Shown piece after piece: positions 24,541-35,187 of a stretch of DNA of 64,000 bases. The stretch covers positions 1,926,201 through 1,990,200 of the forward strand of contig NC_087379.1 of NCBI RefSeq assembly GCF_963675165.1, read 5' to 3'. The stretch comes from Halichondria panicea (lineage: Eukaryota > Porifera > Demospongiae > Suberitida > Halichondriidae). Both the position numbers and the translations under genes were made by a program. Numbering within the stretch: the stretch's first letter is position 1; each line of letters opens with the position of its first letter. Below the pieces are notes generated by a model. That model did no database searches and was not told the origin of the DNA. It was given only the letters and a program-made list of their open reading frames with translations.

Positions 24541-24571
<31 letters not shown>
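24541..24571. repeat. (CTTA)n microsatellite
   Basis: About seven uninterrupted ttac units, inside the 3.6-kb element. Confidence 0.9.
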
Positions 24572-24572
<1 letters not shown>

Positions 24573-25089
24573 GTCAGTCAGACAAAGAGCGGTGAAACGT
24601 CGAAATAGTGCAATTTTTAAAATGAAAATATTCATTCATTAAAATGTTTATGGATTATGAAATGAGAGATACAAAGAGAGAAAAGGCTAAATAAACTATC
24701 TGTTCAGCCAGTTTCTTGATGTGGCCTTTCCCTGCAGAGATAGAACAGTTTGAACATGAGTCAAAATAATTGAAATATTGCTAAACACAGGCAAACCCAC
24801 TGCCAATCCTATGTAAAACCTACTGGTTTTACTAATAGAAATGTACAACAAAAAATGACATGAGCGGTGAACAATGCTATTAGAAGATATATACGTACAT
24901 GATTGTTTATAGTCGTGCGAGTGTTGTACAATGCAGTCATTGGAAATCGATCAACGTAAAATTAGGTTAGGCGACAACAGCACTTAATGTGTACTTCAAC
25001 ATTAATTTGATGGCCATACACCTTTCGTTGTTATGTTAGCAAAAAAACCCTGGGCCCATACGGTATATACCAGTCACTGACATATTTGA

Positions 25090-25900
25090 CCCACTTGAAT
25101 GTTACAACAGTAATGTCATTCCTTATGAGGGCATCGTACACAGCATCCCGTGGCATGCTTCCTTCACTACGTATCCAAAGGAACCGTCTACAACGCAATT
25201 GCATTTGGAGTCACAGGATTGTCAGGTTCAACACGTACTTCTATATAATTATAGGTACAGGGACACCTTCGTCAATAAGTACACTTGCTTTTCAGAGTAC
25301 TTCTGGATATAGTTTTTCCTTAATACATCCGATCACCTTGAAAGGTATGGTGTGTGACTGTTTCAGACTCTGCGTCTGAATAGTCCGGGGTTCCGTTGGC
25401 CGAAAACAAACAGCAATTCCCCTCACTATTATTACCGTCTTGTCTTGTGGATGTAGCACCTGCCACTTTCAAATAACAAACACCTTGCCGTCTTTAATTC
25501 TCAATCCATCGACATTGACCACATTGGCAAACTCTTCTTGTCGTATCTTGAACTGGTTTGGCAACAACAAGATCATTTTGGAGTTGAATGAGCGTCACAT
25601 GCACATTAACTGTGTGAACGAGAATGGATTATTAAAACGTAAAACAGAGAATAAAACTAACTTGTGCGTTTAGCCTAGCTGCTTTGCGACTACTTTCAGT
25701 CAAGTATTGAGCTGCTGCTCCCTCCCACAGTCGAACACAGGGCGGATGAGATTTTGGCTTCTCAATAGCTGGCCTTTGTTGCATGTAGCATGCATGTACG
25801 GCCACTTTATACGTATAATTATACATTGTAAAAGGAGGCCTCAGGCTCTTCTGCTGTGCATGTGGTGCATGCATGGTCCTGGATATAACTTCTTTTAATC
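25090..25900 (-). pseudogene. Coding-like relic inside the TIR element, HIRAN-like motif
   Basis: The minus strand contains long open pieces: an exon-like segment near 25870-25670 (RPAIEKPKSHPPCVRLW), then FKIRQEEFANVVNVDGLRIKDG, then a piece reading VRVEPDNPVTPNAIAL. The EPDNPxxxNAIA pattern resembles HIRAN domains (a DNA-binding fold). Stops and frame changes intervene. It could be the element's own accessory gene or captured host sequence. The assignment is tentative. Confidence 0.35.
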
Positions 25901-26156
25901 ATAGATGATGGCTTCTTATAGCTGGTTGTTTTGGAGTATTCCCTGACATGATTCTATTGATGGCAAGCTCTTTGCTCCAGGCTGTCTTGATGATGTCTTT
26001 CAGCTTGTTGGTTAGTCTCACGAATCAGCCGCCCTTCCTAGGTCTCTCACTTAGGAAGGGCGGCTAATTCATGAGACTGGCATGCAATTAACACAACGGC
26101 AATTAGAGACCTAATGAGCAAAGGTTAAGTGCTTCGCGCCTCCTCTGTGTATATAC

Positions 26157-26345
26157 AGTCTATACAGTTCACCACGCATCATGTGCACAGTCTATACAGT
26201 TCACCACGCATCATGTGCACAGTCTATACAGTTCACCACGCATCATGTGCACAGTCTATACAGTTCACCACGCATCATGTGCACAGTCTATACAGTTCAC
26301 CACGCATCATGTGCATCATGTACATGTATATACAGTTCACAACAC
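26157..26345. repeat. 32-bp minisatellite in delta-catenin intron 4 (copy A)
   Basis: About five tandem copies of a 32-bp unit starting cagtctatacagttcacca. The equivalent intron of copy B (41908-42130) has a different, interrupted arrangement of the same unit. Confidence 0.9.
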
Positions 26346-26739
26346 ATCATGTACATGTATATACAGTCTATTACAGTGAGTGGGCATATCTTCACCATGC
26401 ATGATGTGTGTGTATACAGTACTTACAGTGAGCGTGCATACATGTACTTTCACCATACACCAGTCTCACCTCGCAGGAGGAGAGGTTCCAGAGTAGTCCA
26501 GTGAGCAGCTCCCTCACCTCGGCAAGCCGACTCATCCTCAGAGCCAGCAGGATCTCAGCCAACCCATGTTCACCTGCAGTGAGGGGGGAATTTGCTCACA
26601 CTTGTGCTGTTATTAAACAACACCCTGAGGGTTTGCAGGTGCTATAATTGTGGTCAGTTTAGAATTATAACGGACCCAATCTATAATTTGTTGTACATGT
26701 ACGTAGGTAAATTAAATGTGTAGTGGTACATCGCATACT

Positions 26740-27720
26740 CTTTGGATTTTTAGTGAGAGCTTCTATTTGCTGTTTCCAGAAAATACCCTGGAAGGAGTCC
26801 TTTGAGAGATTGTCGAACACTGTCTTCAGTCATTAGATGAGATAATTTCAGTTAAATCTTTGTGGGATTCCTCGGCTAGTATAACTCCACACGCTTCAGT
26901 GGACTCGGTAATCTTTTCCTTGATGCGTTGGAGCTGCTTCCTCAGTGCATTATAGCGGTGCCGCAAGCCACGAAGACGAGGCACAAGAGTGGACACTGGC
27001 TGAAACCTATTGCATCATGTTATACAGTGACGCACACAATGAAATGTATGACATACCGGAGGTTGGTATGGCTTGTGGGTGAACATGTGGAACTTTGTTC
27101 CATTCGTCCAACTTGTACCGACAGCGTTGTGCAATAAGTGATACAAGCAGAGCAACGAAGCTTGTCATTAGGAACCAGAAGAAGACAGTTGTTTTGCCTC
27201 ACTGTACCTGGTACGTGCAGATCATCAAGGAAAGCACATTGCTCACCTAACATACAAAAAATAACATAACACTGGCACAATTTTTATGAGAGAAGTTACC
27301 TGATGAACCATGTAGTGTAGAAGAGCGATGTTTCCACAAGTCTAAAAATTTGAGGTCAGGATTCCCAACACAACAGCTCAGGGAATCAATTGCTCTCAAT
27401 AGAGATACAACAGCAGGTGCGCCGGAGAGGGTTGAGTTGAAACACTTAAATGCTGGGTTGAGAGAGGGGTCTAAAGATACATTCAGCACTGACAAGGTCC
27501 AAGTGAGCTGGTGCTGAACACAGAGGGTGATGATGACGTCAACTTTTGGAGAATCGCATGTGTGCTGTACTATACTCTAAGCTTAACAATGGTGAGCGGA
27601 TTCTTGACAGCAATAGTCCATTGCTCAGGTAGTGACTCGGCAACTAAGGAGTGTGTTGTTTCAGGAGTTGTTTGTTGACTCAGGTATAGGCTGATAGGAA
27701 TAGATACCACTAGGGCTGTC
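26740..27720 (-). pseudogene. P-element-like (THAP-type) transposase relic
   Basis: The minus strand reads, in order with frame breaks, GNPDLKFLDLWKHRSS, then NNCLLLVPNDKLRCSACITY, then VPRLRGLRHRYNALRKQLQR, then DSFQGIFWKQQIEALTKN. This block order matches THAP/P-element-type transposases common in cnidarian and sponge genomes, where FWKQQ-x-RWHP follows a CxxC region and a coiled coil. In-frame stops show it is inactive. It begins within a few bases of the point where duplication copy A loses homology to copy B. Confidence 0.65.
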
Positions 27721-28835
27721 TGCTGGTTCTTGCTCTTCTTTCGATAAAAAAGTTATTTCTGGCCTCCCATTGTACAATCAATCACACCTGTGTAGGAAAA
27801 GGAGTAACGTGAAATTTCACACTTTTTCATTGAGAATCAGAAAATTAAAACCAAAAGTTTTCATTGTGAACAGACAAATCATGACACCCCGCACAAAGAA
27901 GGCACCCTACTCGACCTATTCCACAACATTAAGAACAAAAAGCTTGAAAAAAAGTTGCTATCCTGTTAAAGCTCAAGTCAAGGAAACAGCCAATGTGCTT
28001 ACTAGCTTCTAAAACTGTATCAGAACCTAGATTCTCCCCAAACAGTGCTAAAAACAGGTAAATGGTGAGTTATAGCTAACTTGTAGCTCAACAGGTGTAT
28101 CTTTTTACTTCAAACGCTCAAAATATTGCTAATATAGATTACTACTGACATTAAAGCTCTTAGATAGTCGTTTCTTACCTTTAGAGTCTACTCAGTTCTT
28201 TCCTCATTCACTGAAAATCGGCTGTCTTTGTTGACTACAACATTACTGGCTACCAATGGTAGTCAAAAGCTTGTCATTTAACAATCGTGCCATATCTAAA
28301 CTAACCAATGAGATTTTAGAGCGATGTCATTGAGTAAAATTCTTTAACATTAGCACCTTGCACTTAACTAATTTTGTCTATAGTGACTGCTAAGAGTGTT
28401 CAGTTACACACTGTTCAGTTGAGTGTTCTATTACACCATAGATTGAAGAGTTAGAGGGATAGGAAACGGTTTGTATCTCGAGTAACATCCGCGCTACGCT
28501 GCGGTTTAATCGAGGCCATCACAACAATATCTATTTCTACACTCAGTGCATAATAAACTACAAGTAACTGTGCTTAGTCCGTGCAACTCACTTATATTTC
28601 AAGGTCTATACCTATTGTAGTAGTCATAACCAGCACGCTTACACGTTACATGTTCCAATAGCTCTAAAACAGTCTTGGGAACATATAACTTTATTGGAAA
28701 GTCTCTTTTTACTGGGTGTGGTCAGTCATTAGCAAGTACTACACGTGGCTCATGGACTAGGCGTGTTTTAAGTTGCTGAAAGAGATTATGTCTCGAGGAA
28801 ACACAGCTTTGGGAGTTACCCGGCAAAGTGTGCTT

Positions 28836-28838
<3 letters not shown>

Positions 28839-28874
<36 letters not shown>

Positions 28875-29975
28875 GAAAAAACTAAAGTCATGTAAAAGTT
28901 AAAACCATGTATTTATTCATTGAAGTTTAGTTCCGAGTTGGCCAGGTCCGCTGAGGGGTGATTCTGGGACCTGGCTGGCTGTCCACGACTGGAGCGGGAT
29001 CCTCTGATGCACTGAATGGCAGAGCGTAGGAGAGAGAATGTAATTCTGCTCCTTAGCCAGGACAGTGTTCTACTGTAGCTTTCATTAGATTTGATTGCCA
29101 AGTTTGAGGCAAGCCTTTTGTAGAACACAGTGGCCTGGTTGGCCATACCACCTGTGGCTGACATCACCAAAGGAGTGAATGAGGCGTGTTCGATATCTCT
29201 GACGCGTTGTTCGTATTGTCTTTTCTTTTCAAGTTCATGCTTCCTGTAGCAGTTGGTGTGTTGGTTTGATTTTGCATGGGGATTAAACACTCGTACATCT
29301 AGATATGTACGTTCAAAGCGCCCACCCCAGAAGCCATTACACGCAATGTCTAATCTGGCACCGTCTTGGACATTTGCTGACAGCCCGATTAGTTCTTCAC
29401 CACTTACAGGTTGTAGTTCAGGCTCTACACAGACGTCACTGCAAATTTCAGTGAGTAGGTTGGCCGTTAAATCCCTTATTTCATTGTGCCTGGTGATGGT
29501 GAAACCGCCCTTAGGGCATGACAGAGCGTGATCGACTGAGAATTGTTTGCCGCATGCACAAGATGAGGGGACTCCTGATGGTTGCCAACTGTAGCGAAGT
29601 GAGAGGGCATCTCGAAAAGCTCCTTTATGTAAGGCAAATCCAAATTCTTGGATGGGGAGGGAGGTGAGCCAGTTAGAAGCGCCTTTCTCTTGTGCTAAGT
29701 CCATAGATCTTTTTAGAGTGGTAGAAAGGGATTGCTTCAGGGTGTCCGCTGTATGTTTACAGTGTTCCCGATTTGATCGGCGGACCTCATTCCTGGCTTT
29801 CACTTGAGCCTCGGCTACTTCTGTGGCATACTCGAAGCTTTGTTGGAGGATGGTGTTTGGGGGCCAGCAACTTTGGTGGAAGCGGAGAATTCTGCCTCAG
29901 CCACAGCAGTGGGGTTGCTTATTGCTATCAATCTCGCTGGTAGGGTTTCGAGGCTCCACTGCAGATTCAATGTAA
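28839..29975 (-). mobile_element. 5'-truncated RLE-type non-LTR retroelement with poly(A)
   Basis: A T run at 28839-28871 is the poly(A) tail of a minus-strand element whose coding end follows at 28913. The 5' side stops inside the TIR element, without the reverse-transcriptase domain, as is usual for incomplete reverse transcription. Confidence 0.75.
28913..29893 (-). pseudogene. C-terminal restriction-like endonuclease domain of a retroelement (truncated)
   Basis: An open frame without an ATG reads, in order: a zinc-knuckle-like CACGKQFSVDHALSC; RHNEIRDLTANLL; EPELQP; then DGARLDI followed about 14 residues later by LDVRVFNP; then RKHELEKKRQYEQR. The order zinc knuckle, RHN, P/R-x-D...D-V matches the restriction-like endonuclease of R2-superclade LINEs. 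The reverse transcriptase that should precede it is absent, so this is a dead 5' truncation. The frame itself is intact. Confidence 0.65.
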
Positions 29976-30048
29976 AATCATCACGTGCACCACTCCGTTT
30001 CCTATCCCTCTCTCTTCAATCTATGATTACACACACCGTGAGTGTCAG

Positions 30049-30565
30049 CATAGATTGAATAGGGAGAGGGATTGGAAACGGAAGTAGCGTCACGTGACAT
30101 TTTACATTGAATTTGCAGCATGGCACCAGAGAGCCTTTGATGTCAATCCTTGTTACGGTTGCTCAACACGCGGGAAACAATGTTTCATGAATAATGATCA
30201 CTACAAGATATTCAGAGCCCCCCTAAAATGTCATTCTCATGCCCCCTAATGGTGAGCATCAGTTGGAAAAGAAAAAATACATTTTTGACTTTTGTGAAGA
30301 GAGCTAGAGGTACAAAACACGCTATGAGATCTTTATGTACCTAGAATGCTTCTAATATAGCTAAGACTGTGCAACTCATCGGTGTACTGTGTCCCATATG
30401 GTCTCAAGTGTCAGTTGGAAGTGCAAGTTTTAGTACAAATGCAGTATAATCTAGCAGACAAGATTTTACCAACGTTAGATACACAGCCTCGATTAAACCC
30501 CGGCGTAGCGCGGATATAATTCGAGGTAACTTCCGTTTCCAATCCCTCTCCCTATTCAATCTATG
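30049..30565. mobile_element. TIR element 2, CATAGATTGAA termini, 7-bp target duplication
   Basis: A 517-bp element with ends CATAGATTGAATAGGGAG and its complement, flanked by GTGTCAG at 30042-30048 and 30566-30572. It begins 24 bp after element 1 ends and shares its termini, with inverted subterminal similarity (tgcagattcaatgtaaaat near 29965 against 30100). Noncoding. Confidence 0.85.
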
Positions 30566-30667
30566 GTGTCAGTGAACACAGATATACACAGGTGTGCACA
30601 TTAACACACACTAAAAATTAACAGTGAAAAGTAGTGCGCTATTTAACACACCATTTTTAACAGCTAG

Positions 30668-30775
30668 TGTATCGTTTGCTACAAGAATGGTGACTGCAAG
30701 TGCTCATGCTGTCACAAAGAAGCTGACTTAGAGACTGGACAAGAGACGGACTCACTCCTGAAAAACAATGCGTAA
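30668..30775 (+). pseudogene. Small Cys-rich membrane protein, copy D (N-terminus lost)
   Basis: The frame from the first Cys codon to TAA (CIVCYKNGDCKCSCC to DSLLKNNA) is identical in protein to copy A except for one Val-to-Ala change, but the start codon and hydrophobic segment are missing. The 3' flank to about 31150 matches 15122-15480. It marks a fourth, fragmentary copy of the module. Confidence 0.85.
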
Positions 30776-31730
30776 CAATCAGTGGAGATCGAAACCCCGT
30801 TTATACAATGCAACAGTCTAAATTTATAACATATTTTCGTATGGTGGAAATCTAAGTCCTGTATGTGTAATTAAAACTATAATTATGCTACTACAAGCTG
30901 TACGAATATTTACATTTAATTGGGCAGTTTATACAAAAATTTGCACCAACGACAATTAATGCACTCTTGGTATATATTAGGCCACTCCAACAAAAAACTT
31001 AGTTTCCCGTCCTTTGACGAGGGCTTCATTACTATTATCCTGAATATCATTATGAATATCATTACATTCCATTGATGTACGATAACTATTTTTCCTGGCA
31101 GCCATGGCTTGATAATGTCATTACTAATAATAATATTAAAAATAATGAGGTAGGCTGAAAAGCATGCATGCACGCTCAGAACGAGAAACTTAAGTTCTTT
31201 GGGAGTGGCCTTATATACTGGTTATGTATCATGCATGCTTGTGTTGCTTTACGTCTGACCAAACTTAACCCTGATCAAAATTAATTTGTTGGCCACAAAT
31301 CACCCCTGCAATAGGTGCCAGGCCGTATTTTAATCGGCCTTGAATTGAGGCTAGTATATCCTATGCTGAATTATTATTTTTAAAAAATAAAAAAAAATAA
31401 AAAAAAATGGTGTATGACCACACTGAAGCCACAATGGGAGTACCACAGCCCAAAGATAGCACAACCATAGCAACCTTAAAGTGCACCCAGTTGACCTGTA
31501 TAGTGGGCTGAATAATTATGAGTTCAGTATTATTATAAAAACTGCAAGTGTACACTGTACAATAATTATTTTTGCAGCATTAATATCATCAACACTGCAA
31601 ATGCAGACTATAATTTTACATGTTACAAATGGAAGGGGGTTGAATGTAAAGCATATGAGTTTGAATTAGACGGCACACAGAATGACCCGTACCCATGCAC
31701 GAGGCCTCTTCCACGCAGAGGAGGAACGCC
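30668..31730. repeat. Segmental duplication fragment, copy D
   Basis: The 3' flank of the small gene, a segment at 31416-31475 matching 15741-15800, and a degraded piece of the delta-catenin last-exon region at about 31655-31720 follow each other in module order. The rest of the module is deleted. Confidence 0.75.
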
Positions 31731-32385
31731 AGGGTCAATAGGGTCACGTTTAATGAAGGATTAAACATTCTTGTTCTGGGTTCTTGACCTTTGCTGCATA
31801 TAGCAGCTTAGCGCTTCTGTTCTTTATATGCCTGCTTGGAAAGCTTACTATACCTAGATCTATCCAGTGCAGCAAGCCAGTACATCAAAATTTATACCCT
31901 AGCCACGGAAGACTAATTTCCATATCTTGTGGTTTCAAAGAATGCAATAAAAGGTCAAAGGTTGCAATTAAATCCTGGATCTCCTCTCTCAAGCTGATTC
32001 CTCTGGGGCGCGACAGCTCAACCAATTTCTGTTGTGATTATAAAGAGGATCAAGCTATTGGTGGTGTATAAACTCAGGGGCGCAAGGGTAAACTCAGTTT
32101 TACATGTAAAACATAGGGCCACGTGGTGTTTTAATTAGTGACCTTTTGACACTGGCATTCCTCCTCTGTCTTCCACGTGGCTCCATGCGATATGCATTGC
32201 TGACAACCTCGATTCCAGGCCGCTAGAAGGCTGACAGAAAGGCCTATAGGTAGTTTCAAGGGCGGCCGGAATTAGACGCTAGAACGATCATTTCCATTAC
32301 AGCAAGTCAATACTTTTACATTATTCATACTTTTCACTGTACAAAAATAAAGTGAGCAATGCAAGCTATTATTATGTATACATTA
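31731..32385. other. Spacer downstream of the amine oxidase
   Basis: An open frame at 31784-32071 (no ATG) has a hydrophobic start and five Cys, but nothing else supports a gene. The rest is nondescript 3' flanking sequence. Confidence 0.4.
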
Positions 32386-32390
32386 TACAG

Positions 32391-33974
32391 TTATCTGATA
32401 TAGTCCACATCTTTGACCCCATACTTGGTTGCCAGTAGCGACACCGCTCTCTTCGCAGACTCCAGTCCACTCACAATCCATCCAAGTGAGCTGGCCAGAT
32501 GCCCTCCAGCAAAATAGATATTCCCCTGAGGCTTGACCATTGCAGGGTAGAATTCGTGGAATTGTCCAGGCAGGTAGTATGTCACTCCCCACCAATCTAT
32601 TTCAAAAGCTTGGCTCAGGAAATGTTCACCCCCTGGTTCACCTCCAGCGTATTCTTGGGCAATGTCCACTTCCGGATAGAGTGATTGAAGATCGTGCAGA
32701 GCTCTCTTTATCTTGTCCTCCTTCGACAGAATTCTCCACTGCATAGAGTCGCTGTTCCAATTGTAGACATGAAGTACGCCTTTTTCTTTTTCTCCCACTC
32801 CGTAGTCAGGATATATAACCCAGCGAATTGGCAAGTCTGTCGTTGACTGACCACCAAACGAGGGTGGGGGGTTTAAATCAGGTCGCTCCCAAAATCTCGA
32901 GTGAAATCGCAAGCCAAATTTACTCATAGGATCAAACACCGATGCCCTCATAGCTTGTTCCGCGTCCGTACCAAAATATGGTTTTTCAGGTATGAGACGA
33001 AGCAAAGGCAAAGGAACAGCCATAATCACAGCATCAAATTCTTCGTAGATTAGATCTTTTGTTTTGGGTTGAGAAAATCCAATTTTTACTTTTTGATTTG
33101 ACTGTGATAGTGACTCGACTTTTGAGTTTAACAAAATCTCTCCATTTTTTCTTTGAATGGCTTCAGCACACAATTCTGGGAGCTTGGACATACCTCCATT
33201 GATTGTTTTCCATGTTAGCTGGAAATCGAAAATCCCATCAAAGAAGAACAGTTCCAACAGTCCATAACGCAAGTCGTTGCTCTGACAACACATAACTTCA
33301 ACATAGTTGGCTTTCTTGGAACTCCAACCCAGCTCACGAGAGAGGTACTCTCGAAAAGACATGTCTTTGTATTTCATCAAAGCTTCTTCAAAATTGGTCT
33401 CAAATGCTTCAGAGAGAGGTTTCAGTGCCTCAAGATACAACTGATTCGCTTCTCCATCAGCTAAAGCATCTTCCGGAAATCCAAGCTCTTCGTAATTTTC
33501 AGCAGCGTACTTAGCAGACATAATGCAACCATTCTTCTGTTTCGTATTGTTAACAAAAACTCGGTTTCCCTCTAAACTCAGATACTTGAAATCCATCAGC
33601 TCAATAGGATCTTCCGGGAACTGTTTGTTGAGAAATTCAACGAGTGAAAACACAGGTTGGTGACTATCGATGCACGGAATTCTCATAGCCCCAGCTTCAA
33701 AATACTGATTTGGCTCAGACGAGAACCGGTAAGTGTACACAGAGCCTCCTACTCTGTCGCTGGCATCGAAAATCTTGACTTCAACTCCTGGAAAGTGTTG
33801 CTGTAAAAGAATCGCTGAATATAAGCCAGACATTCCACCCCCCACGATGCCGACACTAAATTTAGGAGGGAGGGAGAGAGGAGCATGATCCTCTGTGCGG
33901 TTCAGACCTGCAGCTCTGTCCAGGTACTCTTGGTATTTACTGAGCAGAGAAGCTGAGGAAGTGCTATTCGCCAT
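32391..33974 (-). CDS. Flavin-dependent amine oxidase (L-amino-acid oxidase/MAO family), intact
   Basis: Intronless 527-residue protein. Enzymes of this family use FAD to oxidise amines or L-amino acids with release of H2O2. Visible features: Rossmann FAD motif VGIVGGGMSG at residues 41-50; FDASDRVGG shortly after; EAGAMRIP, which matches the EAGxMR motif of L-amino-acid oxidases; and the C-terminal FAD motif IYFAGGHLASSLGWIVSG at about 485-502, where most relatives have AGEH. No signal peptide is evident. The ATG at 33974 is chosen because the decayed copies share it. It is the only intact one of three copies and lies head-to-head with the small membrane-protein gene at 35610. Substrate cannot be told from sequence. 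Confidence 0.9.
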   Translation of the reverse strand: MANSTSSASLLSKYQEYLDRAAGLNRTEDHAPLSLPPKFSVGIVGGGMSGLYSAILLQQHFPGVEVKIFDASDRVGGSVYTYRFSSEPNQYFEAGAMRIPCIDSHQPVFSLVEFLNKQFPEDPIELMDFKYLSLEGNRVFVNNTKQKNGCIMSAKYAAENYEELGFPEDALADGEANQLYLEALKPLSEAFETNFEEALMKYKDMSFREYLSRELGWSSKKANYVEVMCCQSNDLRYGLLELFFFDGIFDFQLTWKTINGGMSKLPELCAEAIQRKNGEILLNSKVESLSQSNQKVKIGFSQPKTKDLIYEEFDAVIMAVPLPLLRLIPEKPYFGTDAEQAMRASVFDPMSKFGLRFHSRFWERPDLNPPPSFGGQSTTDLPIRWVIYPDYGVGEKEKGVLHVYNWNSDSMQWRILSKEDKIKRALHDLQSLYPEVDIAQEYAGGEPGGEHFLSQAFEIDWWGVTYYLPGQFHEFYPAMVKPQGNIYFAGGHLASSLGWIVSGLESAKRAVSLLATKYGVKDVDYIR

Positions 33975-34197
33975 TGTTAATAGTAGTATTTCCAGGATCT
34001 AGGAGAGGGATTAGATCCACTTGACCTTTTAGTAATTAAAAGGTCACTACCGTATTAATTAAATATGGATTTTTCTCCAAACTTCTCTTGCAGACTATTT
34101 CAACCTAGTGTCTGTAAGTTTAAAACATTGTTTTGCAGAGAGTATCATATCAGTTTTTATTTTCTCCAATTTTGCTCAGGAGCGTGCAGAGGGATTA

Positions 34198-34519
34198 GAC
34201 TGGCGGCGACAGCCGCCCGAGCGTGTAGCGCGAGCGACTGGCAAACTGCCTATCAGTCACTCGTCTCAGCGGAAGTGTAATAGATCGTATGACACTATAA
34301 ACATGAATATCGTTATAGATAATGTGGTTAAATTTTGCTATGAGATTCAGCTACTATGGAATGCACTGAATCCCCTGAAGTGTAAGTGCGGTTACAATTA
34401 CAGGGCTAATATGACGTTGAGCAATCTGATAGGCTGCAATGCTCGTTGCAGCTGAGACGAGTGACTGATAGACAGTTTGCCAGTCCCTCGCGGTACACGA
34501 GGGGCTGTCGCCGCCAGTC
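34198..34519. mobile_element. MITE, GACTGGCGGCGACAGC termini, TA target
   Basis: Same 322-bp element as at 23027-23349, in the opposite orientation, flanked by TA. It lies in the spacer between the divergent oxidase and small-protein genes and explains part of why copy B's spacer is about 1.6 kb against less than 200 bp in copies A and C. Confidence 0.88.
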
Positions 34520-35187
34520 TACAGAGAGATACACGTACGCTTGCTCTTGTTCGCCTAACCGTTATAAAAGCGAAAACTCGGCCTGGGATCGAGAGGCCCC
34601 AAGTGGTTCCCAGCATAGTCTAACACACCCCTCTAACATCCTCAATAAGCGAAAGTGCATAATTTTCACTAATTAATTATAGTCATAATTAGAAAATGCT
34701 TGTAGTAATACTGCAATCTGATAGGTCACTGAGAGGTCCATTATTTCACTTATGGACCTGAGGTCTTCTAAGTAGGTCTATTATACTGATTATGCCTACA
34801 GGCAAGATGATGTCAAGATTAACTTGTATGGAACATGGCAACATCACACAGTTTATGTTGAAGTCATAGTAACAATGATACAGTGCATCATTAAAAATTA
34901 AAGTTTTGCGTTCTGCAGTGCCGCTTTGCAGCTACAATAGCTAGTGCTCTAGTGCAGAGCTAACTACTATGACAATAGCAACTTTTTATTTGCAATGCGT
35001 GATTCTCAAGAAACAGAAACTGCTGGTGCCTTCATCAATGTGAGTTTTTTATGTAGACTAGCCAGAGCAAAGCTTTAACGTTGCTTGAGGCTTGTAGAAA
35101 CTCTTGGTTTCAGAGTCTTCTTTGTGTTAATATAGCCTAGCTTGCTTAGCACTATTCTAAACCAGTTATAGGCCTCGTCAACGGTCA
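34520..35187. other. Spacer, no recognised gene
   Basis: Upstream flank shared by the divergent oxidase and small-protein genes. I see no ORF or element beyond short AT-rich palindromes. Confidence 0.4.

Larger units (their letters stand above)
22545..26147. mobile_element. 3.6-kb TIR element with 9-bp target duplication in intron 4 of delta-catenin copy A
   Basis: Ends are CAGAGGAGGCGCGAAG and its complement, with arms of about 137 bp (22545-22683, 26011-26147). The flanking TGTATATAC is duplicated at 22536-22544 and 26148-26156. Copy B at about 41908 has the uninterrupted site, which confirms insertion. Each arm contains its own small hairpin (gccgcccttccta/aggaagggcggc). Long TIRs and a 9-bp duplication fit Mutator-like elements, but I find no intact transposase. 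Inside are a nested TA-target MITE (23027-23349), a 118-bp inverted repeat (23429-23986) and a coding-like minus-strand relic (25090-25900). Confidence 0.88.
17325..26573 (-). pseudogene. Delta-catenin pseudogene, copy A
   Basis: Exons matching copy B, in gene order: exon 4 26573-26470, exon 5 22281-22131, exon 6 21779-21649, exon 7 21278-21005, exon 8 19829-19660, exon 9 19405-19255, exon 12 18927-18659, exon 13 18354-18200, exon 14 17849-17658, exon 15 17429-17325. All 5' exons (1-3) and exons 10-11 are missing. Joining 9 to 12 shifts the frame to a stop within about 12 codons. Exon 12 has a 4-bp deletion and exon 13 a 1-bp deletion in a G run. Splice sites and the terminal DSWV exon are preserved. 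Identity to copy B is very high in exons and introns, so the duplication is young. Confidence 0.9.
13836..26737. repeat. Segmental duplication copy A of the oxidase/small-protein/delta-catenin module
   Basis: Sequence here is collinear with about 33000-42495. This includes introns and intergenic spacer (for example 15840-15980 matches 36029-36120, and 17065-18660 matches 36640-38215 nearly base for base). Copy A differs by the insertion of two transposons (19861-20759 and 22545-26147), loss of the segment equivalent to about 38549-39296, and small indels. Homology stops at about 26737, next to a transposase relic. Confidence 0.9.
28437..30025. mobile_element. TIR element 1, CATAGATTGAA termini, 7-bp target duplication
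   Basis: Inverted ends of about 31 bp start CATAGATTGAAGAG. They are flanked by ATTACAC at 28430-28436 and 30026-30032. The interior is mostly a later retroelement insertion (28839 to about 29975). CA-starting TIRs with 7-8-bp duplications fit the P superfamily, but no transposase lies inside; the class is inference. Confidence 0.8.

Noticed and set aside
26129-26504. Repetitive ORFs (HHVHSLYSSPRI-type)
   Set aside because: They are read-through of the 32-bp minisatellite within a delta-catenin intron.
31784-32071. Open frame with hydrophobic start and five Cys, chemokine-like at a glance
   Set aside because: It begins with TTG, has no ATG in frame, the Cys spacing fits no cytokine family, and no copy exists in the other modules.
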